In this document: piece after piece, positions 49,107 to 58,169 of the stretch | Layout of the letters: each line of letters begins with the position of its first letter | Numbering within the stretch: the first letter of the stretch is position 1 | Source of the DNA: Sphingomonadales bacterium | GTDB lineage: Bacteria; Pseudomonadota; Alphaproteobacteria; Sphingomonadales; Sphingomonadaceae | Length of the DNA stretch: 64,000 nucleotides | NCBI GenBank assembly: GCA_025352685.1 | Contig: JANXSN010000098.1 | Location: 38,519 to 102,518, forward strand | Direction of reading: 5' to 3' | Translations under genes and position numbers: made by a program | The notes under the pieces: generated by a model | What the model was told of the DNA's origin: nothing | What the model saw: only the letters and a program-made list of their open reading frames with translations | Databases searched by the model: none

Positions 49107-49775
49107 ATGCGTTTGCGGCTGCTGTCGATCGTGATGACCATGAGTTGCGTTACCGGGGCCCTCATCTCAAGCCCGGTGTCCGCCCAAATCTTCTGGCAGT
49201 CACCTGACTTTACCGGGGCTTCCCTCGTGCCGGGCGACCCGGGTATCGGCATTAGCCTGCCTGGCGCGACGGTCGCCGAGGAGCGTGCCAATTGGACGTG
49301 GCAGATGCGAGCCGGTCTCAATGTCGCCAAGCTGCAATGCAAGTTCGACCGGACCCTGTTGGCCGAAAACAGCTACGATGGGGTCTATATCAACCACGCC
49401 GTAGAACTGGCGCAGGCCTATGAAACGCTGCACAAGTATTTCGTCCGCACGACCAAGACTGCTAAAGCCGCGCAGAACGCTCTCGATCAGTTTGGCACCA
49501 GGACGTACAGCGGCTTTTCGACGGTTGGTAGCCAATACGGATTTTGCCAGACTGCTTCGAAGCTCGGGAAGATGGCCCAATTCACGCCGCGGGGCGGCTT
49601 GACGATCTTTACCGTTGAGCGGCTGCGTGAGCTCCGCAACAGTCTGGGCCCCGGCAGCGAGCAATATTTTCGCCGCACACTGCCGGTCTTCAGCGTCCCC
49701 GTCCCCAGCTTCGACGACCGCTGCTGGGACCGCCGAGGTAACTACCGCGACAAATGCGGGATGATCTATCTTTAG
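49107..49775 (+). CDS. Secreted hypothetical protein
   Basis: 222 residues with a clear signal peptide ending near SSPVSAQ (residue 27). The mature protein has a helical central part (LAQAYETLHKYFVRTTKTAK) and conserved-looking cysteines in AKLQCKFDRTL, QYGFCQTASKL and DRCWDRRGNYRDKCGMIY that could pair in the periplasm. I recognise no family. It ends nine bases before the convergent queE. Confidence 0.7.
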   Translation: MRLRLLSIVMTMSCVTGALISSPVSAQIFWQSPDFTGASLVPGDPGIGISLPGATVAEERANWTWQMRAGLNVAKLQCKFDRTLLAENSYDGVYINHAVELAQAYETLHKYFVRTTKTAKAAQNALDQFGTRTYSGFSTVGSQYGFCQTASKLGKMAQFTPRGGLTIFTVERLRELRNSLGPGSEQYFRRTLPVFSVPVPSFDDRCWDRRGNYRDKCGMIYL

Positions 49776-49784
49776 GACAAAGCG

Positions 49785-50417
49785 TTAGCGCAGGCCGAGT
49801 ACCTTGTGAGCCTGCGTCGTCAAGCGCCAGTTCGGGCGGTCCATGACGAACGCGATTGCCGCGTCTCGCGCACGCACTGCATCTACGCCGTCCATCGGTT
49901 GCACGAGGAAATGGTCGAAGTCCCAGCCTTCCATCGCCGCGACGTCGCTCCCGGGTTGCGGCCAAACCAGTTTCAGTTCGTTTCCTGAGGTTTGGACGAC
50001 ATCGCTACCCGCCTTGGGACTGATGCAGAGCCAGTCGATACCACGATGGGCAGCGATCGTGCCGTTGCTTTCGACACCGATCTGGAATCCTCGAGCATGG
50101 AGCGCCGCGATTAGCGCATCGTCGATCTGAAGCATCGGTTCGCCGCCCGTCAGAACGACGTAGCGTAACGCCTCCCCTGCGCCCCACAAGTGAACCGCCG
50201 CGTCAGCAAGCTCTCCTGCAACAGGAAAGCGCCCGCCGCCGACGCCGTCGACCCCAACAAAATCAGTATCACAAAACTGGCATACTGCCGTGATGCGATC
50301 CCTTTCGCGACCGCTCCACAGATTGCATCCGGCAAAGCGAATAAATACCGCGCGGCGACCTGCCTGCACGCCTTCCCCTTGCAGCGTCAGGAACATCTCT
50401 TTGACGGCGTAATTCAT
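49785..50417 (-). CDS. queE: 7-carboxy-7-deazaguanine synthase
   Basis: Radical SAM enzyme of queuosine/7-deazaguanine biosynthesis. 210 residues from ATG 50417. The cluster motif is the extended form CNLWSGRERDRITAVCQFC (CX14CX2C), as seen in a subset of QueE proteins. VLTGGEPMLQID is the SAM-binding block and GFQIGVESNGT follows. It overlaps the queC stop by four bases (ATGA), so the two genes are coupled. queD and queF are not in this window. Confidence 0.94.
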   Translation of the reverse strand: MNYAVKEMFLTLQGEGVQAGRRAVFIRFAGCNLWSGRERDRITAVCQFCDTDFVGVDGVGGGRFPVAGELADAAVHLWGAGEALRYVVLTGGEPMLQIDDALIAALHARGFQIGVESNGTIAAHRGIDWLCISPKAGSDVVQTSGNELKLVWPQPGSDVAAMEGWDFDHFLVQPMDGVDAVRARDAAIAFVMDRPNWRLTTQAHKVLGLR

Positions 50418-51106
50418 AGCGCTGGATCGGTGAGTCCGGCCTCTGTGAAACCCTTCGCACGCAAGCGGCAACTGTCGCAGACACCGCACGGCCGGTCTGC
50501 GGGTGTCGGATCGTAGCATGACCAAGTAGCCGCTGCGTCGAGCCCAAGCTCAGCGGCGGCACGCACGATGCCGGCCTTACTCATCTGCGCAAGCGGAGCG
50601 TGGACTGTCAGCGTTGCGCCCTCGACGCCTGCCTTGGTCGCAGTGCGCGCCATCGCCTCGAACGCGGCAATGAATACGGGACGACAATCGGGATAGCCCG
50701 AATAATCCAGCGCATTGATACCGATCACCAGATCGTTCGCTCCCATCGCCTCTGCCCAGCCAAGCGCAACGGAGAGAAAAATTGTGTTCCGTGCGGGCAC
50801 ATAAGTGACGGGGATGCCGGCCTCGATCCCGCCACCGGGCACCGCGATGCTGGCGTCAGTCAAAGCCGATCCGCCGAAACGCGACAGGTCGAGCGGCAGG
50901 ATGACGTGGCGCTCGGCCCCCAGCATCGCTGCAACGCGCTCTGCCGCCTTGAGCTCGATCCGGTGGCGCTGATTATAATCGATGGTAAGTGCAAGCAACC
51001 GGTACCCCGCCGCACGCGCCATGCCAGCCGCGACCATGGAATCAAGACCGCCCGAGATAAGGGCAACCGCAATTGCGTTGTTGGGGGAGGCGGGAGCAAG
51101 CGTCAT
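50414..51106 (-). CDS. queC: 7-cyano-7-deazaguanine synthase
   Basis: ATP-dependent enzyme converting carboxy-deazaguanine to preQ0. 230 residues. The PP-loop is VALISGGLDSMVAAGMAR, VPARNTIFLSVALGWAE follows, and the zinc-binding cysteines are in ATWSCYDPTPADRPCGVCDS. First gene of queC-queE. Confidence 0.95.
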   Translation of the reverse strand: MTLAPASPNNAIAVALISGGLDSMVAAGMARAAGYRLLALTIDYNQRHRIELKAAERVAAMLGAERHVILPLDLSRFGGSALTDASIAVPGGGIEAGIPVTYVPARNTIFLSVALGWAEAMGANDLVIGINALDYSGYPDCRPVFIAAFEAMARTATKAGVEGATLTVHAPLAQMSKAGIVRAAAELGLDAAATWSCYDPTPADRPCGVCDSCRLRAKGFTEAGLTDPAL

Positions 51107-51152
51107 GGTGAGGCGCCGCTAGAACGGGCACGACGCCACCGCAAGTCCGACG

Positions 51153-51182
51153 AAAAAAAGGGGCCGCTCCGAAGAGCGGCCC
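51153..51182 (-). terminator. Intrinsic terminator, minus strand
   Basis: On the minus strand, GGGCCGCTC pairs with GAGCGGCCC across a four-base loop and is followed by seven T. It lies between the secreted-protein gene (stop near 51304) and queC, so it should end the former transcript. The 120 bases between that gene and the hairpin show no reading frame I can support. Confidence 0.8.
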
Positions 51183-51303
51183 AGATAGAGCCGTTGCGGC
51201 CCACTAGGGAGGAAAGCGCACCGCAAAACTCGGTTCGCTCACTATCGCCCTAGAGAACGATGGTTAATAAATCCTCAACATGAGGTTTTTCGCCAGCCGG
51301 CGG

Positions 51304-51711
51304 TCAACGCATCGACAGTGCCGGACATTCGCCCGTACGACGCGCTTCGATCGTGAGATCGAACGGCGATCCGTTCACGACCCCTTGGGTTTCGATTTGC
51401 GCCAGGCGCGGCGTTTCGACGCGCACTGTCGTCAGGCCATTGCCTGCACTCGCGCAGGAGTAGCTAACGACCGCACGGTAGGGATCATTCGCGACAACGA
51501 AGCGATTGCAGGGTGCCACGGGATGGCGAATCTGGAGCAAGACTCTAGGATCGCCGATACATACCGAACGAGACACAAAATCAGCATCGTGCGAGCTCAT
51601 CACCCACTTTCCTGGCTGGAGCAGCGCAAGCGCCACCAACGGTGGCGCCTCGGCCGCGGTTGCGAGCAACCAGAAGGAGGCTAGCACGTAAAGACGTATC
51701 GATATGGCCAT
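51304..51711 (-). CDS. Small secreted hypothetical protein
   Basis: 135 residues with a signal peptide (LASFWLLATAAEA). LQPGKWVMSSHDADFVSRSV followed by paired cysteines in VCIGDPR, APCNRFV, SYSCASAG and TGECPAL suggests a small disulfide-stabilised beta protein similar to DUF3617-type envelope proteins, but this is a guess. Transcribed toward queC; hslO lies 95 bases upstream on the same strand. Confidence 0.65.
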   Translation of the reverse strand: MAISIRLYVLASFWLLATAAEAPPLVALALLQPGKWVMSSHDADFVSRSVCIGDPRVLLQIRHPVAPCNRFVVANDPYRAVVSYSCASAGNGLTTVRVETPRLAQIETQGVVNGSPFDLTIEARRTGECPALSMR

Positions 51712-51806
51712 GCATGCACCCCTGCATCGCAGGACTTAGCTCTTTGAGCTGCCCCCGCCCGTATTGCGACCATGCATATATATATACTCGATTCGTGACC
51801 AAAATG

Positions 51807-52712
51807 TTAGGGGACTTCGGCGATTTCGTGCGCCGCGATGGGAAACACCCGCGAGCAAAACGCGCAATCTACGCCGATAGTGCCTGCTTCATCGACCATC
51901 GCGAGGCGCTCCTCTTCCTGGAACTGCGCCAAAACACTGCGAATATGATCGAGATCGCATCGACATCCCTTCGCAAGCGAAGGACCACCAAGTAGTCGCA
52001 CTTCCTCTTCTTCGTTGAACAACCGCCAGACAATGGTTTCAAGTGGAAGGTCGCGATCAAGTAGTTCGTCGGGGCCAAGGGTGCTACCCAGAATGGCAAC
52101 ATGTTCCCACTCGGGATGATCGAGCCGCGTGTGCAGCCGCTCACGCCCGTCTTCACCCTCCGGGAGATGCTGGAGCAAAAGGCCGCCCGCTTTGAAACCG
52201 TGCGCATCACGCCCGACCGCGATCCGCACGAGACTGGGAATTTGCTCGGACTGGGCAAAATAGCTTTGCGCCGCGTCGGCTAGCGAGCCCCCCTCAAGCG
52301 GAACGATCCCCTGATACCGCTCTCCAGTGGCAGCCTGGTCGAACGTAATGGCCAGATATCCCTTGCCAAACAGTGCGAACAACGATGGCTCGGCCGGTCC
52401 CTCCGCCATCCGTTCGGCGTCATGGCGGACGTAGCCGCGGAGTTCCCCGTCCTTGTAATCACAAACCAACAAATCGACGATCCCTGCTTCGGTCTGGGCC
52501 TGCAGTGTCATCTGACCGGCGGAATCCTTGAGAAGCGCCCCGAGCAACGCAGTCAGAACTAGCGCCTCGCCAAGCAACCGCTCAATGGCAAGCGGATAGG
52601 CATGCGCTGCCAGTATGGCGTCGAGAACGGGACCGAGTCGCGCAACCCGCCCACGGGCGTGGCGGCTGGTGATGGTGAAACCGAGCGTACGGTCGATGTC
52701 TTGTGTCGTCAT
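51807..52712 (-). CDS. hslO: Hsp33 redox-regulated chaperonin
   Basis: Cytoplasmic holdase chaperone activated by oxidation of its zinc centre. 301 residues. LLGEALVLTALLGALLKD and GQMTLQAQTEAGIVDLLVCD are N-terminal blocks, and the four zinc cysteines are in KGCRCDLDHIRSVL and VDCAFCSRVFP near the C-terminus (CxC and CxxC). Downstream of argD-argF on the same strand, 31 bases after the argF stop. Confidence 0.95.
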   Translation of the reverse strand: MTTQDIDRTLGFTITSRHARGRVARLGPVLDAILAAHAYPLAIERLLGEALVLTALLGALLKDSAGQMTLQAQTEAGIVDLLVCDYKDGELRGYVRHDAERMAEGPAEPSLFALFGKGYLAITFDQAATGERYQGIVPLEGGSLADAAQSYFAQSEQIPSLVRIAVGRDAHGFKAGGLLLQHLPEGEDGRERLHTRLDHPEWEHVAILGSTLGPDELLDRDLPLETIVWRLFNEEEEVRLLGGPSLAKGCRCDLDHIRSVLAQFQEEERLAMVDEAGTIGVDCAFCSRVFPIAAHEIAEVP

Positions 52713-52743
52713 ACACGCGATATGGGGATGCTGCGTCGCACCC

Positions 52744-53685
52744 TCAACTCAGCATCCCGAACGCCCAGAGCAAGACAGATTTCTGTGCATGCAGGCGGTT
52801 TTCCGCTTCGTCCCAGATTGCCGACTTCGGACCGTCGATAACATCGGCAGTGACTTCCTCACCCCGATGCGCCGGCAAGCAATGAAGGAAAGTCGCACCG
52901 GCCTTTGCGCGAGCCATCAAACTGCCTCCCACCTGGTAGGACATCATGGCCGCGAGCTTTGCCTCTGCATGATCCTGGCCCATTGAAATCCAGGTATCGG
53001 TAACGACCAGGTCAGCGTCCGCCACGGCACGGGCCGGGTCGCGCTCGATCGTGACGCGCGCGTTGGTGCCAGCGAGCCGCACATTCGCTTCGTCGACCCA
53101 GCGTGGATCAGGGTCATAGTCCTTCGGACAACCGATCGCGACCGAGAACTTCATCAGACCTGCAGCTTCGACAATAGAATGCAATACGTTATTACCGTCG
53201 CCGAGCCAGGCCCATTTGGTACCAGGCAGCGCGATGCCACGCTCGATGACGGTCAGCAGGTCGGCCAAGGTCTGACAGGGATGCGACGCATCGGTCAGGC
53301 CGTTGATCACGGGCACGCTGCTGTGAGCGGCCATTTCCTCAAGCTTGGCCGGATCATCCGTACGCAGCATGATCGCATCGACGTAGCGCGACAAAACGCG
53401 AGCCGTGTCTGCCACAGTCTCGCCGCGCCCGAGCTGCATCGACCCTGCATCCATCACAATCGTCGTGCCACCAAGCTGGCGCATTGCCATATCGAACGAC
53501 ACGCGGGTTCGGGTCGACGACTTTTCAAAGATCATCGCAAGCGTATGTCCGGCAAGCGGTGCATCGGCGTCGGCCCTTCCCTTGGGCCAGCCGGCCCGCA
53601 CCTCCTTGCGATCGAGTGCATCGGCAAGCATCGCGGCGACCCCGTCCGCTCCGGCAGACGACAGGTCGAGGAAATGACGCGTCAT
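52744..53685 (-). CDS. argF: Ornithine carbamoyltransferase
   Basis: Makes citrulline from ornithine and carbamoyl phosphate in arginine biosynthesis. 313 residues. [18 protein letters not shown] carries the carbamoyl-phosphate loop, [15 protein letters not shown] the HPCQ motif, and [19 protein letters not shown] the ornithine-binding cysteine. The start overlaps the argD stop by four bases. Confidence 0.96.
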   Translation of the reverse strand: MTRHFLDLSSAGADGVAAMLADALDRKEVRAGWPKGRADADAPLAGHTLAMIFEKSSTRTRVSFDMAMRQLGGTTIVMDAGSMQLGRGETVADTARVLSRYVDAIMLRTDDPAKLEEMAAHSSVPVINGLTDASHPCQTLADLLTVIERGIALPGTKWAWLGDGNNVLHSIVEAAGLMKFSVAIGCPKDYDPDPRWVDEANVRLAGTNARVTIERDPARAVADADLVVTDTWISMGQDHAEAKLAAMMSYQVGGSLMARAKAGATFLHCLPAHRGEEVTADVIDGPKSAIWDEAENRLHAQKSVLLWAFGMLS

Positions 53686-54872
53686 GCCGCCGCTGGAACC
53701 TCGAAGCTTGCAGCAGCCGCCGACAGTTTCTCAACAAACTCGGTAATGTGATGTTCTTCGATATTGAGGGGCGGCAGGATGCGCACGACGTTTTCACCGG
53801 CCGCGACGGTCAGCAACCCGTGATGATCGCGCGCGTGCGCTACAAAAGCGCGACTGTCGACCTTCAGCTTTACGCCGAGCATCAGCCCGATCCCACGCAC
53901 GCTGTCGAATAAATGATCATGATTGGGAAGCATCTGGCCGAGCGCAGCACGCAGCCGCTCCGACGCATTCCAAACCTGCTCGAGAAAGGCGGCATTCGCG
54001 ACAACATCGAGTACTGCATTCCCGGCGGCCATCGCGAGCGGGTTGCCGCCATAAGTCGAACCATGCGTTCCCACGACCATGCCTTGTGCCGCTTGCTCGG
54101 TTGCAAGGCACGCGCCGAGCGGAAAGCCTCCGCCAATGCCTTTGGCCGTCGCCATAATGTCAGGGACAATCCCGTAGTGCTCGTGCGCATAAAGTTTGCC
54201 CGTTCGCGCCATACCGCACTGAACCTCATCGAGGACAAGCATCAGACCCTTTTCGTCGCATATTTTGCGCAAGCCCGCCATGAATTCCTGACTGGCAGGA
54301 CGGATGCCACCCTCGCCCTGTATTGGTTCGACGAGAAAACCAGCCGTATTATCGTCGACGAGTGCCAGCGCTGCTTCGAGATCGTCGAATGGCGCGTAGG
54401 CGAACCCGGGCAGGAGCGGCTCGAAACCAACGCGCATCTTGTCCTGATTGGTCGCGCTAATCGTTCCCAAGGTCCGTCCGTGAAAGGCATTTGAGAAAGT
54501 GATCAGCGTATGCCGCTGAGGATTGCCCGCGGCGTAGTGAAAACGCCGCGCGGTTTTGATCGCGCACTCGACCGCTTCCGCACCGGAATTTGTGAAAAAT
54601 ACCGTGTCGGCAAACGTCAGATCGACCAGCCGCTGCGCGAGCGCTTCTCCCTGCGGACTCCCATACAGGTTAGACACATGCATCAGTGTCGCAGCTTGAT
54701 CCTGAATGGCCTTGGTCAGATGTGGATGGCCATGGCCCAGCAGGTTGACTGCAATGCCGCTGGCGAAGTCCAGATAGCGCTCGCCCTTTTCCCCGAAGAG
54801 ATACGCGCCCTCACCTCGTACCGGCCGCACCCCGCTCCGGGGATAGACGGGCATAAGCGCGGTGATCGTCAT
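53682..54872 (-). CDS. argD: Acetylornithine/succinyldiaminopimelate aminotransferase
   Basis: PLP-dependent class III aminotransferase of arginine (and possibly lysine) synthesis. 396 residues. [17 protein letters not shown] and [18 protein letters not shown] are N-terminal signatures, [18 protein letters not shown] carries the conserved Asp, and the PLP lysine is in [15 protein letters not shown]. First gene of argD-argF, with hslO behind them. Confidence 0.95.
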   Translation of the reverse strand: MTITALMPVYPRSGVRPVRGEGAYLFGEKGERYLDFASGIAVNLLGHGHPHLTKAIQDQAATLMHVSNLYGSPQGEALAQRLVDLTFADTVFFTNSGAEAVECAIKTARRFHYAAGNPQRHTLITFSNAFHGRTLGTISATNQDKMRVGFEPLLPGFAYAPFDDLEAALALVDDNTAGFLVEPIQGEGGIRPASQEFMAGLRKICDEKGLMLVLDEVQCGMARTGKLYAHEHYGIVPDIMATAKGIGGGFPLGACLATEQAAQGMVVGTHGSTYGGNPLAMAAGNAVLDVVANAAFLEQVWNASERLRAALGQMLPNHDHLFDSVRGIGLMLGVKLKVDSRAFVAHARDHHGLLTVAAGENVVRILPPLNIEEHHITEFVEKLSAAAASFEVPAAA

Positions 54873-54895
54873 GGCTGGCCTCTCGCGTAAAACAG

Positions 54896-54935
54896 AAAAG
54901 GCGACCCGCCGGCCGCCTAATTGCTCACTTAGGCG
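54896..54935 (-). terminator. Possible terminator after the ABC permease gene
   Basis: A 7-bp stem (CGCCTAA with TTAGGCG, eight-base loop) lies at 54914-54935, followed on the minus strand by a GC-rich stretch and four T near 54896. It sits between the permease stop and the argD start. The spacing to the T-run is long, so the call is weak. Confidence 0.4.
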
Positions 54936-54985
54936 CCTAGTTCCGGACCCGTCAACACCGCGGGGAAGACTCCGCGTTTCAACCG

Positions 54986-55837
54986 CTAGTTGCGCAGCTT
55001 CCAGCCGCTCTTGAGGACTGCATAACAGACTACCGTCAGCAACAGGTTGATTCCGGCAAGCACCAGCGCCCCCGTCAGGATCGGCGAATCCGCGGCACCA
55101 ATAAACCCGTAGCGAAATCCCGAGATGATATAGTGGAACGGGTTCACGCGACTAAAAGTCTGAAACGTCGGCGCGAGCCGATCAACCGCGTAAAATGTCC
55201 CCGACAGCAGAGAAAGCGGCGCGACGATAAAATTCCCGACAGCGGCGGCGTGATCGAACTTCTCGGCCCAGATCGACGTCAAGACACCGATCAACGACAG
55301 CATTGCCGACCCCATCAGCCCGAACCACAGGATTGCCCAGACATGGCGCGGGATGACATGGACCCCCGGCCAGAACAGCATGACGGCCCAGATCGCGACC
55401 CCGACCAGAACCGCCCGCGTCACCGCGCCGCCAACCATAGCCGTCAACAATTCGCCGACAGACAGCGGCGGCATCAAATAGTCGACGATTGTCCCCTGAA
55501 TTTTGCCCACGAGCAGCGAAAAACTTGAGTTGGCAAACGCGTTTTGCATCATGCCCATCACAATGAGCCCTGGTCCGAGGAAATCGGCAAAGGCAACGCT
55601 CGTACCGCCAATACGTACCGGCGTCCGCCCACCGGTTGCAACCGTGAAAATCGCCAGAAATAGCAGAGTTGTGATCGCTGGCGCCCAGATCGTTTGGAGC
55701 TGGACCTTGAAAAAACGGCGCACTTCCTTGATATAGAGGGTCTTCAATCCACCCCAGTTGACGTTCGTGATCACCGGCACGCCGGGTTCAAAGCGAATGG
55801 CACTTAGCGGCACGGCGTGTTGGGGGTGGTCGATCAT
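54986..55837 (-). CDS. ABC-2 type transport permease
   Basis: 283-residue integral membrane protein with about six helices (TIWAPAITTLLFLAIFTV, AVLVGVAIWAVMLFWPG, MLSLIGVLTSIWAEKF). The signature MMQNAFANSSFSLLVGKIQG, FGLMGSAMLSLIGVL and VNPFHYIISGFRYGFIG fits ABC-2 exporters related to those for polysaccharide or drug export. ATG 55837 is chosen; the open frame continues to 55936. No ABC ATPase gene is adjacent on either side, which is unusual because the pair is normally co-encoded. Confidence 0.85.
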   Translation of the reverse strand: MIDHPQHAVPLSAIRFEPGVPVITNVNWGGLKTLYIKEVRRFFKVQLQTIWAPAITTLLFLAIFTVATGGRTPVRIGGTSVAFADFLGPGLIVMGMMQNAFANSSFSLLVGKIQGTIVDYLMPPLSVGELLTAMVGGAVTRAVLVGVAIWAVMLFWPGVHVIPRHVWAILWFGLMGSAMLSLIGVLTSIWAEKFDHAAAVGNFIVAPLSLLSGTFYAVDRLAPTFQTFSRVNPFHYIISGFRYGFIGAADSPILTGALVLAGINLLLTVVCYAVLKSGWKLRN

Positions 55838-55907
55838 CGCAGTTGCGACTATCGGGTCCGCTTTCGCGCCGCAACCGACAAGGTGCAGCAACACAAAATA
55901 CCGGCGA

Positions 55908-55926
55908 GAGTCGGTCACGAGGAATC
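55908..55926. promoter_or_regulatory. Two GANTC sites upstream of gcrA
   Basis: GAGTC at 55908-55912 and GAATC at 55922-55926, the second ending three bases before the gcrA ATG. GANTC is the CcrM methylation target, and GcrA is known to act at GANTC-containing promoters, so autoregulation is possible. Two such sites in about 20 bases may still be chance. Confidence 0.5.
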
Positions 55927-55929
55927 CGT

Positions 55930-56580
55930 ATGGCATGGACCGACGAACGCATCGATCAACTGAAAACGATGTGGGAAAAGGGAATGACTGCGAGTCAGAT
56001 CGCAGAAACTCTCGGCGGCGTCAGCCGCAACGCGGTAATCGGCAAGGCGCATCGACTTGCGCTCGAAGCGCGGCCTTCCCCGGTCAAAGCCAACGACAGC
56101 GAAGATAAGGCGACGCCGCCGTCACCCATCGTTGCAACACCGACTCCGCCAAGGCTTGCACCGCGCGTGGTAACCGACGTACCGCGCGCGCCGCCGCCGC
56201 CGCCTTCGCCCTTTCCGCCAGCCATTCCGAGCGGCCCGACCGGAGCACAGCTACGCTCTATCGGCCCCGGCGGCTTTCTGCGTCAGGGGCCAGGCGATCA
56301 GGCGCCGCCAGCGACACCGGCCCCGCCGCGTCGCCTCGTTCCTGCGCGCCCGAGTGCGGAAATCGCGGACAAGACAAGCCTGCTCGACCTCAACGACCGC
56401 ATTTGCAAATGGCCGATCGGCCATCCGGGCGAACCCGATTTTCACTTTTGCGGCGACACGGTAAACCCGGGATTCCCTTACTGTGTTCAGCATTGTGGGC
56501 AGGCGTATCAGGCACAGATGCCGCGCCGCGACCGTCGTGCTCCGCCACCGCTGCCTTTCGGAGGTCCGCGCGTCCGCTGA
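55930..56580 (+). CDS. gcrA: Cell cycle regulator GcrA
   Basis: Alphaproteobacterial transcription factor that binds methylated GANTC DNA and sigma-70 RNA polymerase. 216 residues. The N-terminal DNA-binding domain is MAWTDERIDQLKTMWEKGM followed by ASQIAETLGGVSRNAVIGKA. A long Pro/Ala-rich linker (residues 55-150) precedes the C-terminal domain with DRICKWPIGHPGEPDFHFCG and NPGFPYCVQHCGQAY, which has zinc-like cysteines and histidines. ATG 55930 is the conserved start. It diverges from the ABC permease gene. Confidence 0.95.
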   Translation: MAWTDERIDQLKTMWEKGMTASQIAETLGGVSRNAVIGKAHRLALEARPSPVKANDSEDKATPPSPIVATPTPPRLAPRVVTDVPRAPPPPPSPFPPAIPSGPTGAQLRSIGPGGFLRQGPGDQAPPATPAPPRRLVPARPSAEIADKTSLLDLNDRICKWPIGHPGEPDFHFCGDTVNPGFPYCVQHCGQAYQAQMPRRDRRAPPPLPFGGPRVR

Positions 56581-56939
56581 CGGGCAGCATCGCTTTGACC
56601 CGATGCGAGGAGCGCTGCATCGAGCGATGGCGTGCCCGGTTACGGCCTTGATCTAGCAGCGTTGGAGCCAATGCTACTGGCGCGGCTTGATCCAGGGGGC
56701 GTGTTCCCACAAACGGCAGCCGTTGGCTCACGCATTGTGATCGCCGCGAGCCGCTGTGCAGCGCTGTCGGAGATGACCGCGATCTGGTAACGCCTTCGGC
56801 GCTCAAAAGCGGTCGCGGCATACCGTCCGTCCCCACCTGCCCGCGCGTCGCCCCCCTTAGCCCAAGCTCGTCTCGAGCAAATTTGCCAAGCGTCACCAAC
56901 CGCGCGACACTGCCTGTAAACGATGAGGGGAGAACGCCG
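56581..56939. other. Intergenic region, no recognised gene
   Basis: About 360 bases between gcrA and the thiolase. The plus strand has a stop-free stretch of about 64 codons (56600-56790) reading PGYGLDLAALEPMLLARLDP and onward, with an internal ATG, but no family or good ribosome site. I see nothing else in it. Confidence 0.4.
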
Positions 56940-58169
56940 TTGGTCTATGTGCTAGGCGGGTGGCAGAGTGATTTTTCGGTCGTGTGGAGCCGGCAGGGCA
57001 TGGACATTGCCGATGCCTTTGGACAAGCCATCAAGGAAGGTCTGGCCGCCACCGATCTGGCCGCAGACGAAGTTGAAGCCGGCCACGTCGGCAACTTTAC
57101 GGCAGAACTCTTTGCAAACCAGGGCCTGCTCGGTGGGTTCTTCGGGCTCGTCGACCCAGCATTCGATGGCCTTCCGACCTCGCGGCACGAAGCAGCGTGC
57201 GCCTCGGGCAGCGTCGCCGTGCTCGCGGCCACTGCAGAGATCGAAGCCGGGCGGTACGACCTCGCCTGCGTGATCGGATTGGAGCAGATGCGCAACGTTG
57301 CGGGCACGACCGCAGCTCAATATTTGGGCGCAGCAGCCTGGACGGGCCATGAATTTGGCGATGCGCAGTTCGTCTGGCCGCGCGCTTTTTCCGATCTCGT
57401 CGAGGAGTACGACCGCCGCTACGGTCTAGAATACAAACATTTGATGCGGATCGCGGAAATCAATTTTGGTAACGCCAAACGCAACCCGCATGCACAGACG
57501 CGGCACTATCAATTTACGCCGGAACATTTCTCGGAGGACGACGATATCAACCCCTTAATCGACGGGCGCATACGCAAGATGGATTGCGGACAAGTCACCG
57601 ACGGCACAGCGGTCGTTTTTCTTGCGTCGCCCCGGCGCGCCGCGCAATACGCTCGCAGGCGCGGAATTGCGTTGGATAGCATTCCGCGCATCTCGGGCTG
57701 GGGCCACCGCTCAACCTCGATTTGCTACGCAGCCAAAGTCGCTGCGAGTGCAAACGAGCCCTATGTATTTCCGCAAGTTCGCGGCGCAGTCTGCGATGCC
57801 CGTGACCGGGCCGGCATCCGTGACATTACGCAGATCGACGCTGCCGAAGTGCACGACTGTTTCACCGCGACCGAGTATATGGCGATTGACCATCTCGGGC
57901 TCACCGCTCCGGGCGAAAGCTGGAAGGCGATCGAGGACGGGAGCATCGAGATGGGTGGACGGTTACCCATCAACGCCTCGGGCGGGCTGATCGGGCTCGG
58001 ACATCCCGTGGGCGCGACCGGCGTGCGGATGTTGCTCGACGCATCCAAACAGGTGCGCGGGACAGCGGGTAATACTCAGGTCGAGGGCGCACGGCGGGTG
58101 CAGACCCTCAACATCGGCGGATCCACGACGACGACGGTCAGCTTCATCGTCGAGCGGGAAGCGGCATGA
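56940..58169 (+). CDS. Thiolase-like acetyl-CoA acetyltransferase (SCP-x type)
   Basis: 409 residues from a TTG preceded by GAGGGGAG; the frame is open to 56883. The nucleophilic cysteine is in RHEAACASGSVAVLAATAEI, and the C-terminal active-site blocks are AAEVHDCFTATEYMAIDHLG and NASGGLIGLGHPVGATGVRM, where His and Cys/His complete the site. The layout is that of SCP-2/SCP-x-type thiolases, which act on sterol or branched acyl-CoA. The stop overlaps the start of the DUF1295 gene by four bases. Confidence 0.88.
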   Translation: MVYVLGGWQSDFSVVWSRQGMDIADAFGQAIKEGLAATDLAADEVEAGHVGNFTAELFANQGLLGGFFGLVDPAFDGLPTSRHEAACASGSVAVLAATAEIEAGRYDLACVIGLEQMRNVAGTTAAQYLGAAAWTGHEFGDAQFVWPRAFSDLVEEYDRRYGLEYKHLMRIAEINFGNAKRNPHAQTRHYQFTPEHFSEDDDINPLIDGRIRKMDCGQVTDGTAVVFLASPRRAAQYARRRGIALDSIPRISGWGHRSTSICYAAKVAASANEPYVFPQVRGAVCDARDRAGIRDITQIDAAEVHDCFTATEYMAIDHLGLTAPGESWKAIEDGSIEMGGRLPINASGGLIGLGHPVGATGVRMLLDASKQVRGTAGNTQVEGARRVQTLNIGGSTTTTVSFIVEREAA

